A stretch of DNA of 9,343 nt from Bacteroidales bacterium (GCA_017478685.1 JAFVDC010000080.1:1-9343), one strand, 5' to 3'; positions 1 through 6,709 are shown, counted from the stretch's first letter. Translations and numbers: made by a program. Notes: generated by a model from the letters alone, not told the origin.

Positions 1-1940
1 GCGTTCTCCGTGCCGCGGAGGTAGTAGGCGGGGTGCTCCGGAGCAACGCTCCTTATGCCGATTCCGGCTTCGTAGGCCTTTCCGTTTTTCTGCAGATACG
101 CAACAAAGCGGAGGCGCTGGCCCTTAGCGGCAGCATCATCGGACATTTTGATAAAGCGCTGCTCTTCGGCCTCAAGGGCGGTATAGAACTCCTCAACGGT
201 GCCTTTGAATGCATCTGAGGGGATTATCGGCTCCACTTTTACGTCTTTGGCTTCAAGCTTTACGCCGGCCTCCCTGGCAAGGATGAGAAGCTTTCTGAGG
301 GCGTCCTTGCCTCCAAGGTCCATGCGGGGATCTTGTTCCGTAAGACCGGCCTCCTGAGCCCTTCTGAGGAGGCTTGCGAAGCTTTGGCGACCGGGGAGGT
401 AATCCCCCAGGATCTGGTTAAGGGTGCAGGAAACCACGGCTTCTATGGAGGTGACTTCGTCTGAACTGTTGGCCCCGCGGGAAATGGATTCCAGAATAGG
501 CAGGGCGGCGCCCACAGTGGTTTCGTAGCGCAGCGGCAGACCGTTTTCACGGGCGGCGGCGTGCATGGCGGCAAACTCCGGATACGGCACGGCAAAAGAG
601 CGGCGGTTGGAGGAAACAACCCCGATTCCGGCTTCAAGAAGGTCTGCGTAGCGCTTGTAGATGGATTCTGAATTGGTGCAGTCTACAAAGAGGGAGCCTT
701 TGGGAGCCACGTTTATTATGGCATCTACATACGACCCCGCAGTGTTGATGACAGGATGGCCGGTAAGGTCTATTCCGTAACGCTTGCTGTTGGCCTTGCC
801 GACTATCAGGAGGCGTTTTCCGGTGCGGGCCTCAACGTTCTCCGACGCACCCTTTATCATGTTGTAAAGGGCATGGGCCACGGCGCCATCTCCGGCAATG
901 AAAAGACTCAGTTCCTTTACGGGAAGTTCCTGGAAAAATACCCTGTGAAGGGCTCTCAGGGCCTGCTCAAGCACTTTTTTACGCACCTTAAGCTGGACTC
1001 CGGCCTCCGTCTCCTCAATGCTCAGGGCCGATATCCCCTCCGTGAGAAGGGCCTGGCCGGCTTTTTCGGCACCGTTTTCCCCACTGCCGACAACCGTAAT
1101 GACGTCTTCCTGGGAAGCCACGCCTATCCAGCCGTTTGATCCTTCCCGGCCGATTAGCGTGTACTTACCTTCCGGGGCAAAAGTGTTGCGGATTTCTATG
1201 TCGATGCCGGCATCCATGGCGGGGGCCACGGTGGGGGCGTAAAGCACCTTTGCACCGTGAGTTGCCATCTGGAGGGCGGCATTGTAACTCATCCTGGGGA
1301 TGGTGCGGGCCTGCGGGACCTGCTTGGGGTTTGCGGTCATTATGCCGGGGACATCCGTCCAGATCTGGAGGGATTCCGCCTTGACGGCGGCGGCATAGAG
1401 GGCGGCGCTGAAATCAGAACCACCGCGGCCCAGGGTGCATATTTTGCCGTTCCCATCCTGGCAGATGAAGCCGGGAGCAATGTAGATTTCGGCGCCTGTT
1501 ACGGCCTCTTTTATGCGGCGGTAGGTTTCCTTCTGGTTGTCTTTCACAACCAATTGTCTGGAATCCAGCCATTTGGCGTTGTAGCCTTCCTGCTGCAACT
1601 TGGCTGCAAGGATGGTGGTGGAAAGAAGCTCGCCGAAGGTTACCTGCTCATCCTTTGGAGATGCGGCAAGCTGGCCGAAAAGCTGGTCCACCTGCTCCTG
1701 AACCTTGGTGCGCTCCTGCCCGGTGAAAAGGCGTTTCACTATGGCCTGATGGCGGTCTCTCATGCTGTTTATGGCCTTTTCGGAGCCGTCAAGAAGGGCG
1801 TCCGTGCAGCCGCTTATGGCGCTGCTCACAAACACAACGGTGCCTTTGCGGGCTTCGGCCTCAACAATGTCCAGAACCCTGGACATTGCCGTTGCGTTTG
1901 CTACCGACGATCCGCCGAATTTAAGTACCCTGTAACTCAT
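1..1940 (-). CDS. thrA: Bifunctional aspartokinase / homoserine dehydrogenase, C-terminus cut by window edge
   Basis: Catalyses phosphorylation of aspartate (first step of the aspartate family) and, through the C-terminal domain, reduction of aspartate semialdehyde to homoserine. 646 residues are visible. The kinase domain has KFGGSS (7-12), GRGGSDF (171-177) and WTDVPGI (194-200). The homoserine dehydrogenase part starts near 344 (FIAGDGAVA, 347-355) and has FVDCT, YETTVGAALP (472-481) and a catalytic stretch with E535, D541, D546 and K550. About 45 residues of C-terminus probably lie beyond base 1, judged from E. coli ThrA. Only about 95 residues separate N252 of the kinase end from the dehydrogenase, against roughly 180 in usual ThrA proteins, so one of the two ACT domains appears to be missing. 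The start ATG overlaps the dapB stop (ATGA), so the two genes are probably translationally coupled. No Shine-Dalgarno is seen. The identification is firm; whether feedback inhibition survives is unknown. Confidence 0.95.
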   Translation of the reverse strand, partial: MSYRVLKFGGSSVANATAMSRVLDIVEAEARKGTVVFVSSAISGCTDALLDGSEKAINSMRDRHQAIVKRLFTGQERTKVQEQVDQLFGQLAASPKDEQVTFGELLSTTILAAKLQQEGYNAKWLDSRQLVVKDNQKETYRRIKEAVTGAEIYIAPGFICQDGNGKICTLGRGGSDFSAALYAAAVKAESLQIWTDVPGIMTANPKQVPQARTIPRMSYNAALQMATHGAKVLYAPTVAPAMDAGIDIEIRNTFAPEGKYTLIGREGSNGWIGVASQEDVITVVGSGENGAEKAGQALLTEGISALSIEETEAGVQLKVRKKVLEQALRALHRVFFQELPVKELSLFIAGDGAVAHALYNMIKGASENVEARTGKRLLIVGKANSKRYGIDLTGHPVINTAGSYVDAIINVAPKGSLFVDCTNSESIYKRYADLLEAGIGVVSSNRRSFAVPYPEFAAMHAAARENGLPLRYETTVGAALPILESISRGANSSDEVTSIEAVVSCTLNQILGDYLPGRQSFASLLRRAQEAGLTEQDPRMDLGGKDALRKLLILAREAGVKLEAKDVKVEPIIPSDAFKGTVEEFYTALEAEEQRFIKMSDDAAAKGQRLRFVAYLQKNGKAYEAGIGIRSVAPEHPAYYLRGTEN

Positions 1941-2599
1941 AGGAGGCTGGAGAATTCGTGAACGCCCGTGAGGCCTTCGATTTTGAGCGCCGCAACCACC
2001 GCGCCCTTTGCAAAGCCTTCACGGGAAAAGGCCTCGTGGCGGAGCGTCAGTTTGTCACAGCCGGAAGTTAGCGTAAGTGTGTGGATTCCGGGAACTTCGC
2101 CTTCCCTTATGGAGGTGATTTCCGGTTTTTCCCCGAGGTTTTCTTCCACTAGTTCTCCCATGGTTTTGGCGGTTCCGGAAGGGGCATCCAGCTTGTGGAT
2201 ATGGTGAATTTCCTCAATCTCAGGGGTGTAGCCGGCTCCTTTCAGGATTTCCGAAGCCTTTGTTATAGCCTGGTACAGGGCGTTTACGCCCAAAGAGAAG
2301 TTTGATGCGTAAATCATGGGCGTGCCGGCTTCTTCAAAGGCCTTTATGACTTCGGCCTTAATGTCATTCCAGCCGGTGGTGCCAATTACGGCGGCCTTGA
2401 AGTTCCGGGCAATGAACGGGTAGTTGCTGCGGAAGGCCTCAGGGGTGGTGAAATCTATGCACACGCACTCCTTTGCAACATCCCTGGGCGTTGCGGTGAT
2501 ATCCTCGCTGGCTGCCACCAGCTCTATGCCGCGGTTCTGCAACTCTTTTTCCACCATGTGGCCCATTTTGCCGTAGCCGCTGATTATAACTTTTATCAT
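1937..2599 (-). CDS. dapB: 4-hydroxy-tetrahydrodipicolinate reductase (DapB)
   Basis: NAD(P)H-dependent reduction of hydroxy-tetrahydrodipicolinate, the DapA product, to tetrahydrodipicolinate; cytosolic. The 220-residue protein is short compared with E. coli DapB (273) but complete in motifs. It has the N-terminal dinucleotide-binding loop GYGKMG (8-13), FTTPEAF (50-56), GTTGW (73-77), ASNFSLGVN (98-106), and the catalytic and substrate-binding segment IHHIHKLDAPSGTAK (131-145), with the His pair H132/H133, K136 and the DAPSGTA loop. The start at 2599 gives the expected N-terminus directly before the Rossmann motif; a purine-rich stretch (AGAGAAG) lies just upstream. It is the first gene of a two-gene unit with thrA, overlapping it by ATGA, and is separated from the upstream M20 gene by a terminator hairpin. 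No convincing TAnnTTTG promoter was found in the 78 bases between that hairpin and the start. Confidence 0.95.
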   Translation of the reverse strand: MIKVIISGYGKMGHMVEKELQNRGIELVAASEDITATPRDVAKECVCIDFTTPEAFRSNYPFIARNFKAAVIGTTGWNDIKAEVIKAFEEAGTPMIYASNFSLGVNALYQAITKASEILKGAGYTPEIEEIHHIHKLDAPSGTAKTMGELVEENLGEKPEITSIREGEVPGIHTLTLTSGCDKLTLRHEAFSREGFAKGAVVAALKIEGLTGVHEFSSLL

Positions 2600-2677
2600 A
2601 TCTTCTCTTTTCTGTGTCTCCGCGCCGCCTTGTTATGCTGCAGCGTGGAGATAAATGTTTGATTCTTAGCGTTTTAT

Positions 2678-2715
2678 GCAAAAACGTCTGGGCGTTTTAA
2701 GGCAGACGTTTTTGC
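2678..2715 (-). terminator. Hairpin terminator after the M20 gene
   Basis: A perfect 13-bp inverted repeat, GCAAAAACGTCTG (2678-2690) and CAGACGTTTTTGC (2703-2715), encloses a 12-base loop. It begins on the base after the M20 stop codon (2716-2718). Read on the minus strand, the 3' arm carries a run of five T, as expected for an intrinsic terminator. The symmetric A/T runs mean it could also act in the other direction, but no plus-strand gene ends here. It implies that dapA-dapD-asd-M20 and dapB-thrA are at least partly separate transcripts. Confidence 0.8.
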
Positions 2716-3882
2716 TCAATTTCCTGATTTACAAGAACTTAACTCCACGGCCATACGGACATACTGGTCCACGGCCGTCTCAAGGTCCGCTACCAGGATA
2801 TGTTCGTTGTCACGGTGAGCAACGGTAATGCTGCCCGGGCCGCAGATTATCTTGTGGCCGAAGCCCGTAAGGTGCGGAGCGTCTGAGCCGAATGCCACCG
2901 GCCCCGACGGGAACCCCGGCAGCGTCACATAGCGTGACGGCGTGTCTCCTCCGCGGGGCGTGACCGTGAGCAAGGGCGCAGAGGCCCTTTCCTCCGCGTT
3001 GCTTCGCAACCCTATCCGGGCAAATGCTCCGGAATGGGCCTCTGGCGCCCCTACCATCCAGCGCTGCACCGCCTGATGCGAAAGGAACGTGGTGCGGAAA
3101 TACAGCCTGCAGGTGAGTTCCCCGGAAAGGATATTCTGGGGGTTGTCAGAGTGCAGAAGACCAACATTCCATGTGGTGTCTCCAAGTTCAGGATCCTGCC
3201 CCCAGTCTACCGCCTTAAGGGCATTGTAGAACTGGTTGAAAAGGTCTATGGCACTTATACCGTACTGCGGATAACCGCTGTGGAACGGCTCTCCGGTAAA
3301 TTTCAGGTCATACGACAGCGTGCCCTTTGCGGCACTTACCATCTTGTTTTCAGTTGGCTCTCCAACTATGAGAAACGGCGCCTCAAAATCCGTTTTGGAA
3401 AACGCCTTGGCACCCCAGGAACCGGTTTCCTCCCCTGCAAGAATCAGCAGGCCGAAACCCGTCCGTCCCTCTGCTTCCAACTGCTTGCAGGCAGTATACA
3501 TGGCAAAGATCTGCCCCTTTGCATCACAACTGCCACGGCCTGAGATGGTGAGGGGGCCCTCCTCCGGTAACTCCGGGAAACTGGGCGCGATATACGGGGG
3601 AACGGTGTCCATGTGGGTGCAGAATACCACCTGCAGTGCGCTCTCCGTCCCGCTTAATTGGACGGTAGGCACATTTTGGGCCGATTTTGCGCCCTGCGTC
3701 CCTATTTTGGGGACGGAAGGCACGCCGGGCCAGGACAGGAGAAGGTTCAGAGTGCCATCTCCCACCTCCATGAGTTGCTTGGAGGGGGCCTCCAGGTGGT
3801 CATGGAGCCACAGGGCCATGTCCCGCTCCTTGCCGGAAGTGGAATCAATGCTCAGTATGTCTTTGAACAGTTTCCAGTTCAT
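2716..3882 (-). CDS. M20-family metallohydrolase, probable N-succinyl-diaminopimelate desuccinylase (DapE role)
   Basis: A zinc-dependent amidohydrolase of the M20 family (DapE/ArgE/CPG2 type), 388 residues. The metal and catalytic set is complete: H90 and D92 in CTHMDT, D120 in GRGSCDAKG, the E151-E152 pair in LAGEETGSWG, E175 in VGEPT and H356 in VAHRDNE. H201-S-G lies in the dimerisation domain. Sequence alone does not separate DapE from ArgE. The position in an operon with dapA, dapD and asd makes removal of the N-acyl group from N-acyl-LL-diaminopimelate the likely role. Two segments look foreign to the fold and contain repeats at DNA level: about residues 52-80, directly before the CTHMDT strand, and about 278-303, before the conserved GGDTP...LPGF stretch. 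Both keep the frame. The gene follows asd by 58 nt, mostly occupied by a palindromic repeat, and ends at a terminator. No Shine-Dalgarno is visible. Confidence 0.85.
   Translation of the reverse strand: MNWKLFKDILSIDSTSGKERDMALWLHDHLEAPSKQLMEVGDGTLNLLLSWPGVPSVPKIGTQGAKSAQNVPTVQLSGTESALQVVFCTHMDTVPPYIAPSFPELPEEGPLTISGRGSCDAKGQIFAMYTACKQLEAEGRTGFGLLILAGEETGSWGAKAFSKTDFEAPFLIVGEPTENKMVSAAKGTLSYDLKFTGEPFHSGYPQYGISAIDLFNQFYNALKAVDWGQDPELGDTTWNVGLLHSDNPQNILSGELTCRLYFRTTFLSHQAVQRWMVGAPEAHSGAFARIGLRSNAEERASAPLLTVTPRGGDTPSRYVTLPGFPSGPVAFGSDAPHLTGFGHKIICGPGSITVAHRDNEHILVADLETAVDQYVRMAVELSSCKSGN
2974..3050. repeat. 77-bp palindromic element inside the M20 coding sequence
   Basis: The arms GGGCGCAGAGGCCC (2974-2987) and GGGCCTCTGGCGCCC (3036-3050) are inverted repeats differing by one inserted base. 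Between them lies a smaller perfect hairpin GTTGC-TTC-GCAAC (2998-3010). The segment encodes about residues 278-303 of the M20 protein, a stretch rich in Ala, Arg and Ser between a conserved dimerisation-domain strand and the GGDTP motif. Frame is kept. Its status as an inserted element is inferred from the structure and from the expected spacing of family motifs. Confidence 0.6.
3645..3723. repeat. Repeat-rich in-frame segment near the 5' end of the M20 gene
   Basis: Contains a direct repeat GGACGGTAGGCAC (3660-3672) and GGACGGAAGGCAC (3711-3723), 12 of 13 identical and 51 bases (17 codons) apart. There are two small hairpins, CCGTCC/GGACGG (3645-3650, 3660-3665) and CGTCCC/GGGACG (3697-3702, 3710-3715), and three copies of ATTTTG. 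It encodes roughly residues 54-80 of the M20 protein (Val/Pro/Gly/Gln-rich). In typical family members the strand before CTHMDT follows the preceding strand closely, so this looks like added sequence. The boundaries are approximate. Confidence 0.55.
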
Positions 3883-3890
3883 AATTATAT

Positions 3891-3935
3891 GAGATTTCTC
3901 GACTTCGCCCTTTCAGGGCTTCGCTCGAAATGACA
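3891..3935 (-). repeat. Palindromic dispersed repeat, copy 1 (asd-M20 gap)
   Basis: A 45-base copy that on the minus strand begins TGTCATTTCGAGCG and ends CGAGAAATCTC. The central GCCCT/AGGGC stem has a 3-base loop and the flanking TCGA/TCGA arms can also pair, so the transcript can fold into an interrupted hairpin. It fills most of the 58-nt gap between the asd stop and the M20 start. It closely matches the copy at 4946-4988 and, in shortened form, that at 8414-8442. Possible roles are REP-like transcript stability or a mobile miniature element; neither is shown. Confidence 0.85.
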
Positions 3936-3940
3936 CCACC

Positions 3941-4930
3941 CTATCCAAGCCAGCCGTTCTCAAGTAGCACCTGGGCTATCTGAACGGCATTTGTGGCGGC
4001 GCCTTTGCGGATGTTATCGGAGACGCACCAGAGATTCAGGCCGTTTTCTACGGAAGGGTCCCGGCGGATTCGGCCCACAAAGACGTCGTCTTTCTCCCAG
4101 GCGGTGATGGGCATGGGATAAACGTTGTTTGAAGGGTCGTCCTGGACAACCACGCCGGGCATTTCGGCCATGAGGCGACGGGCCTCGGCCAAATCATAGG
4201 GCCTGTTGAATTCTATGTTCACGCTCTCTGAGTGGCCGCCCTCCACAGGCACGCGCACCGTTGTGGCCGAAACCGCTATTGAACTGTCCCTTAGGATTTT
4301 ACGGGTTTCGTTGACCATCTTCATCTCCTCTTTGGTGTAGCCGTCCGGGAGGAAGGAATCTATGTGCGGGAGGACATTGAGGTCTATCCTGTGAGGGAAC
4401 TTGGTGCCGGAGCCGCCGGAGCGTTCGGCCTCAAGCTGCTCTATGCCGCGCTGGCCGGCGCCGGTGACGCTTTGATAAGTGCTCACCACTATTCGCTTGA
4501 TGCCGAAGGCCTTATGAAGGGGCGCAAGGGGCAGCACCATCTGGATGGTGGAGCAGTTGGGGTTGGCGATGATGTGGTTTTCCCGGCCGATGGCATCAGG
4601 ATTGATCTCCGGCACCACAAGCGGCACCGAAGGGTCCATGCGCCAGTAGGAAGAGTTGTCCACCACATAGCAGCCTGTTTCCGCAAAGCGCGGAGCCAGT
4701 TGGGCCGAAGCGGCACCCCCGGCGGAGAAAATGGCAAGGACGGGCTTGCGGGCAATGGCGTCATCGGCACTCATTACCGTCCACTCACGGCCTTTAAACG
4801 TGACTTTCTTGCCCCAGGAACGCTCCGAGGCTACCGGAAGAAGCTCCGTTACCGGGAAATTCCTTTCCTCCAGGACCTGCAACATCTTTGAGCCCACGAG
4901 GCCCGTTGCGCCAACTACTGCTACAATCAT
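3941..4930 (-). CDS. asd: Aspartate-semialdehyde dehydrogenase
   Basis: NADPH-dependent reductive dephosphorylation of aspartyl phosphate (made by the aspartokinase of thrA) to aspartate semialdehyde, the branch-point substrate for DapA and homoserine dehydrogenase. The length of 329 residues is normal for the family. Seen in order: Rossmann loop VGATGLVG (6-13), DNSSYWR (91-97), catalytic C126 in IANPNCST, Q153 in STYQSVTGAG, R226 in TTVRVPV and the acid/base H233 in GGHSESV. The start gives a proper N-terminal MIVAVVGATG. It lies between dapD (59 nt upstream, including a repeat copy) and the M20 gene (58 nt downstream, again with a repeat). No internal insertion was noticed, in contrast to its neighbour. 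Confidence 0.97.
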   Translation of the reverse strand: MIVAVVGATGLVGSKMLQVLEERNFPVTELLPVASERSWGKKVTFKGREWTVMSADDAIARKPVLAIFSAGGAASAQLAPRFAETGCYVVDNSSYWRMDPSVPLVVPEINPDAIGRENHIIANPNCSTIQMVLPLAPLHKAFGIKRIVVSTYQSVTGAGQRGIEQLEAERSGGSGTKFPHRIDLNVLPHIDSFLPDGYTKEEMKMVNETRKILRDSSIAVSATTVRVPVEGGHSESVNIEFNRPYDLAEARRLMAEMPGVVVQDDPSNNVYPMPITAWEKDDVFVGRIRRDPSVENGLNLWCVSDNIRKGAATNAVQIAQVLLENGWLG

Positions 4931-4945
4931 CTTTTCAAAACTTAT

Positions 4946-4988
4946 GAGATTTCTCGGCTTCGCCCTGCGGGCTTAGCTCGAAATGACA
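4946..4988 (-). repeat. Palindromic dispersed repeat, copy 2 (dapD-asd gap)
   Basis: A 43-base copy of the repeat at 3891-3935. Both ends are identical to copy 1 (TGTCATTTCGAGC and GAGAAATCTC on the minus strand); the centre differs in loop and stem positions (GCCC-GCA-GGGC), so the central stem is preserved. It begins one base after the dapD stop codon and leaves about 15 bases before the asd start. The orientation relative to transcription is the same as in the other copies. Confidence 0.85.
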
Positions 4989-4989
4989 A

Positions 4990-5766
4990 TTAACGTAATA
5001 AATCTTCCAAGTGGATGCTGTCCTCTGTTTTGCTGTCGCGGTACTTCACAATTACCGGGCAGTAAAGGTGAACGCCGGAGGCCAGGGCCTTGCCGCCGCG
5101 GACTATGGGCTTGGAGCCGCTTACCACCACGGCGCCTGCGGGAACCACAATCCGGCCGTCTGCGTTACGCTTGATGAACTCGTCCTTTGTGGCGTCGTAA
5201 ATGGCGGTGGATGAGGTGATTATAACCCCGGATGCAATGACGGCGCCTTCCTCTACTATTGTGCCTTCGTAGATGCCGCAGTTGCCGCCGATGAACGCGC
5301 CGTCCTCGATGATGGTGGGAAGGGCGCCGGCGGGCTCAAGGACTCCGCCAATCTGGGTGGAGGCCGAAATATGGATGTGCTTCCCCACCTGGGCGCAGGA
5401 GCCGATGGTGACATGGCTGTCTACCATTGTTCCTTCATCGACGTAAGCGCCTACGTTTACATAGGCCGGAGGCATTATGATGGTGCCGGGGGCCATGTAG
5501 GCGCCGCGACGGACCGACGTCCCGCCGGGGACTATGCGCACGCCGTCTTCGGCCCGGAAATCCCTGACGGGGAAAGTGTCCTTGTCGAAGAAGGGGAACT
5601 GCCCCTGAGACATGTCCTTTATGGCACCACGGCGGAAACCGGCAAGGATTTTTTCCTTGACTTCGCGGTTTACCTTCCATACGCCGTTCTCTTTCCGGGC
5701 CACACGGACTTCTCCCCTTTCAAGGGCGTCCATGAGGGCATTGAATTCATTGAGTGTAATATCCAT
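4990..5766 (-). CDS. dapD: Tetrahydrodipicolinate N-succinyltransferase (DapD)
   Basis: Transfers an acyl group (succinyl in the classical enzyme) from acyl-CoA to tetrahydrodipicolinate, opening the N-acylated branch; cytosolic trimer. 258 residues, near the E. coli length of 274. After an N-terminal helical region (1-75) comes a left-handed beta-helix of hexapeptide repeats from about 76 to 190, including GVRIVPGG, YVNVGAYVDEGTMVD (102-116), GSCAQVGKH (122-130), IGGVLEP (139-145), TIIEDGAFIG and EGTIVEEGAVI. A C-terminal beta part carries VPAGAVVVSGSKP and HLYCPVIVKY (233-242). D116 matches the conserved aspartate of VDEGTMVD. The ARSE motif of E. coli-type enzymes is here GNCG (161-164). 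The start codon overlaps the dapA stop (TAATG), so coupled translation is likely. Acetyl- versus succinyl-CoA preference cannot be read from the sequence. Confidence 0.93.
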   Translation of the reverse strand: MDITLNEFNALMDALERGEVRVARKENGVWKVNREVKEKILAGFRRGAIKDMSQGQFPFFDKDTFPVRDFRAEDGVRIVPGGTSVRRGAYMAPGTIIMPPAYVNVGAYVDEGTMVDSHVTIGSCAQVGKHIHISASTQIGGVLEPAGALPTIIEDGAFIGGNCGIYEGTIVEEGAVIASGVIITSSTAIYDATKDEFIKRNADGRIVVPAGAVVVSGSKPIVRGGKALASGVHLYCPVIVKYRDSKTEDSIHLEDLLR

Positions 5767-6638
5767 TAGAAGAGTTCTTTCAGGGTTTGTTGTAAAAGGG
5801 CCTCGGTTTCCGGAGTTGCGGGCACCAGGGGCAGCCTGAGGCTGTTTTCCATAAGGCCAAGCTGAGCCATGGCGGCCTTTGCGGGGATGGGGTTGGGCTC
5901 CACGAAGAGGGCCTTGAAAAGCGGCTTAAGGCGGGCGTTCATTTTTTCGGCCTCATCATATTTTCCGGCCTCAAGGGCGTGGACAAAATCCGCCATTGCA
6001 CTGGGGAAAACGTTTGACGCAACGGAGATTACGCCCGCAGCGCCGGCCTTCATGAGCTCAAGGGTGTCGTCGTCGTTGCCGGAGAGAAGGCCGAAGCCAT
6101 CCGGCTTTCCGGAGAGTATCTTCATGGCCTGGTCCATCTTTCCGGACGCTTCCTTTATGCCGACAATGTTGGGCACATCCTGCGCTAGCTTAAGCACGGT
6201 TTCGGCCTCGATGTTGGAACCTGTCCGGCCCGGAACATTGTAGAGCACTATGGGTTTGTCCGTAGACTCTGCCACGGCCTTGAAATACTGGTACATACCC
6301 CTCTGGGGCGGCTTGTTGTAGAAGGGGACCACCACCAGGAAGGCATCGGCGTCCTGAAGGAGACGGATGTTGGCAAGTGTGCCAGTGAGGCTGTTGGAGC
6401 CGACGCCCGCCATTACGGGACGGCCCTTAGCATGCTGAAGCGTAACCTCCAGGACCTGAAGCTTTTCAGACTCCGTGAGGGTGGGAGTTTCCCCGGTGGT
6501 GCCAAGCGGAACCAGAAAATCTATGCCGGTTTCCACCTGCCAGTCTACCGTGGCGGCAAAGGACTCATAGTCCACTTCCCCTCCCTTGAACGGGGTGAGA
6601 AGCGCGGTGCCGCAGCCGTGTAAGTCAAGTGCTTTCAT
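5766..6638 (-). CDS. dapA: 4-hydroxy-tetrahydrodipicolinate synthase (DapA)
   Basis: Condenses pyruvate with aspartate semialdehyde; this is the committed step to diaminopimelate and lysine. 290 residues, a full-length TIM-barrel aldolase. Visible active-site residues are T47 and T48 in GTTGETPTL, Y107 in VPFYNKP, Y133 and R138 in LYNVPGRTG, and the Schiff-base lysine K162 in VGIKEASG. Positions that bind inhibitory lysine in E. coli DapA differ: His53 and His56 align with E56 and K59, and Tyr106 with F106. It is the first gene of the minus-strand unit. The start is only a few bases from a TATTTTTG box, so the leader must be very short; no Shine-Dalgarno or lysine riboswitch fits in the space. 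It overlaps dapD by one base. Confidence 0.97.
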   Translation of the reverse strand: MKALDLHGCGTALLTPFKGGEVDYESFAATVDWQVETGIDFLVPLGTTGETPTLTESEKLQVLEVTLQHAKGRPVMAGVGSNSLTGTLANIRLLQDADAFLVVVPFYNKPPQRGMYQYFKAVAESTDKPIVLYNVPGRTGSNIEAETVLKLAQDVPNIVGIKEASGKMDQAMKILSGKPDGFGLLSGNDDDTLELMKAGAAGVISVASNVFPSAMADFVHALEAGKYDEAEKMNARLKPLFKALFVEPNPIPAKAAMAQLGLMENSLRLPLVPATPETEALLQQTLKELF

Positions 6639-6646
6639 ACAAGATA

Positions 6647-6654
6647 CAAAAATA
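6647..6654 (-). promoter_or_regulatory. Candidate -7 box for the dapA operon
   Basis: On the minus strand TATTTTTG matches the Bacteroidetes -7 consensus TAnnTTTG. It ends 8 bases before the dapA start codon, so transcription would begin only a few bases upstream of the ATG. No clear TTTG-type -33 box is present at the right distance. The position at the head of the operon supports it; the AT-rich context makes a chance match possible. Confidence 0.45.
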
Positions 6655-6709
6655 CAAAAAATCCCCGGAATAATATGAGCATCGGCAACACAACCCGGAC
6701 AAAAATTGC

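Noticed and set aside
34..45. Perfect palindrome TGCTCCGGAGCA in thrA
   Set aside because: It encodes part of a segment that aligns normally with other ThrA proteins, with no extra residues and no second copy, so probably chance.
1257..1961. Long open frame (234 codons) on the plus strand opposite thrA
   Set aside because: It is antisense to a well-supported thrA with all kinase motifs; no recognisable domain, and its length is a by-product of GC-rich codon bias.
2439..2681. 80-codon minus-strand frame overlapping the dapB start and leader
   Set aside because: It overlaps the dapB N-terminus in another frame, has Arg-rich composition and no recognisable family; not a convincing leader peptide.
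3320..3892. Plus-strand open frame of 190 codons opposite the M20 gene
   Set aside because: Antisense to a gene with a full set of M20 metal ligands; no family resemblance.
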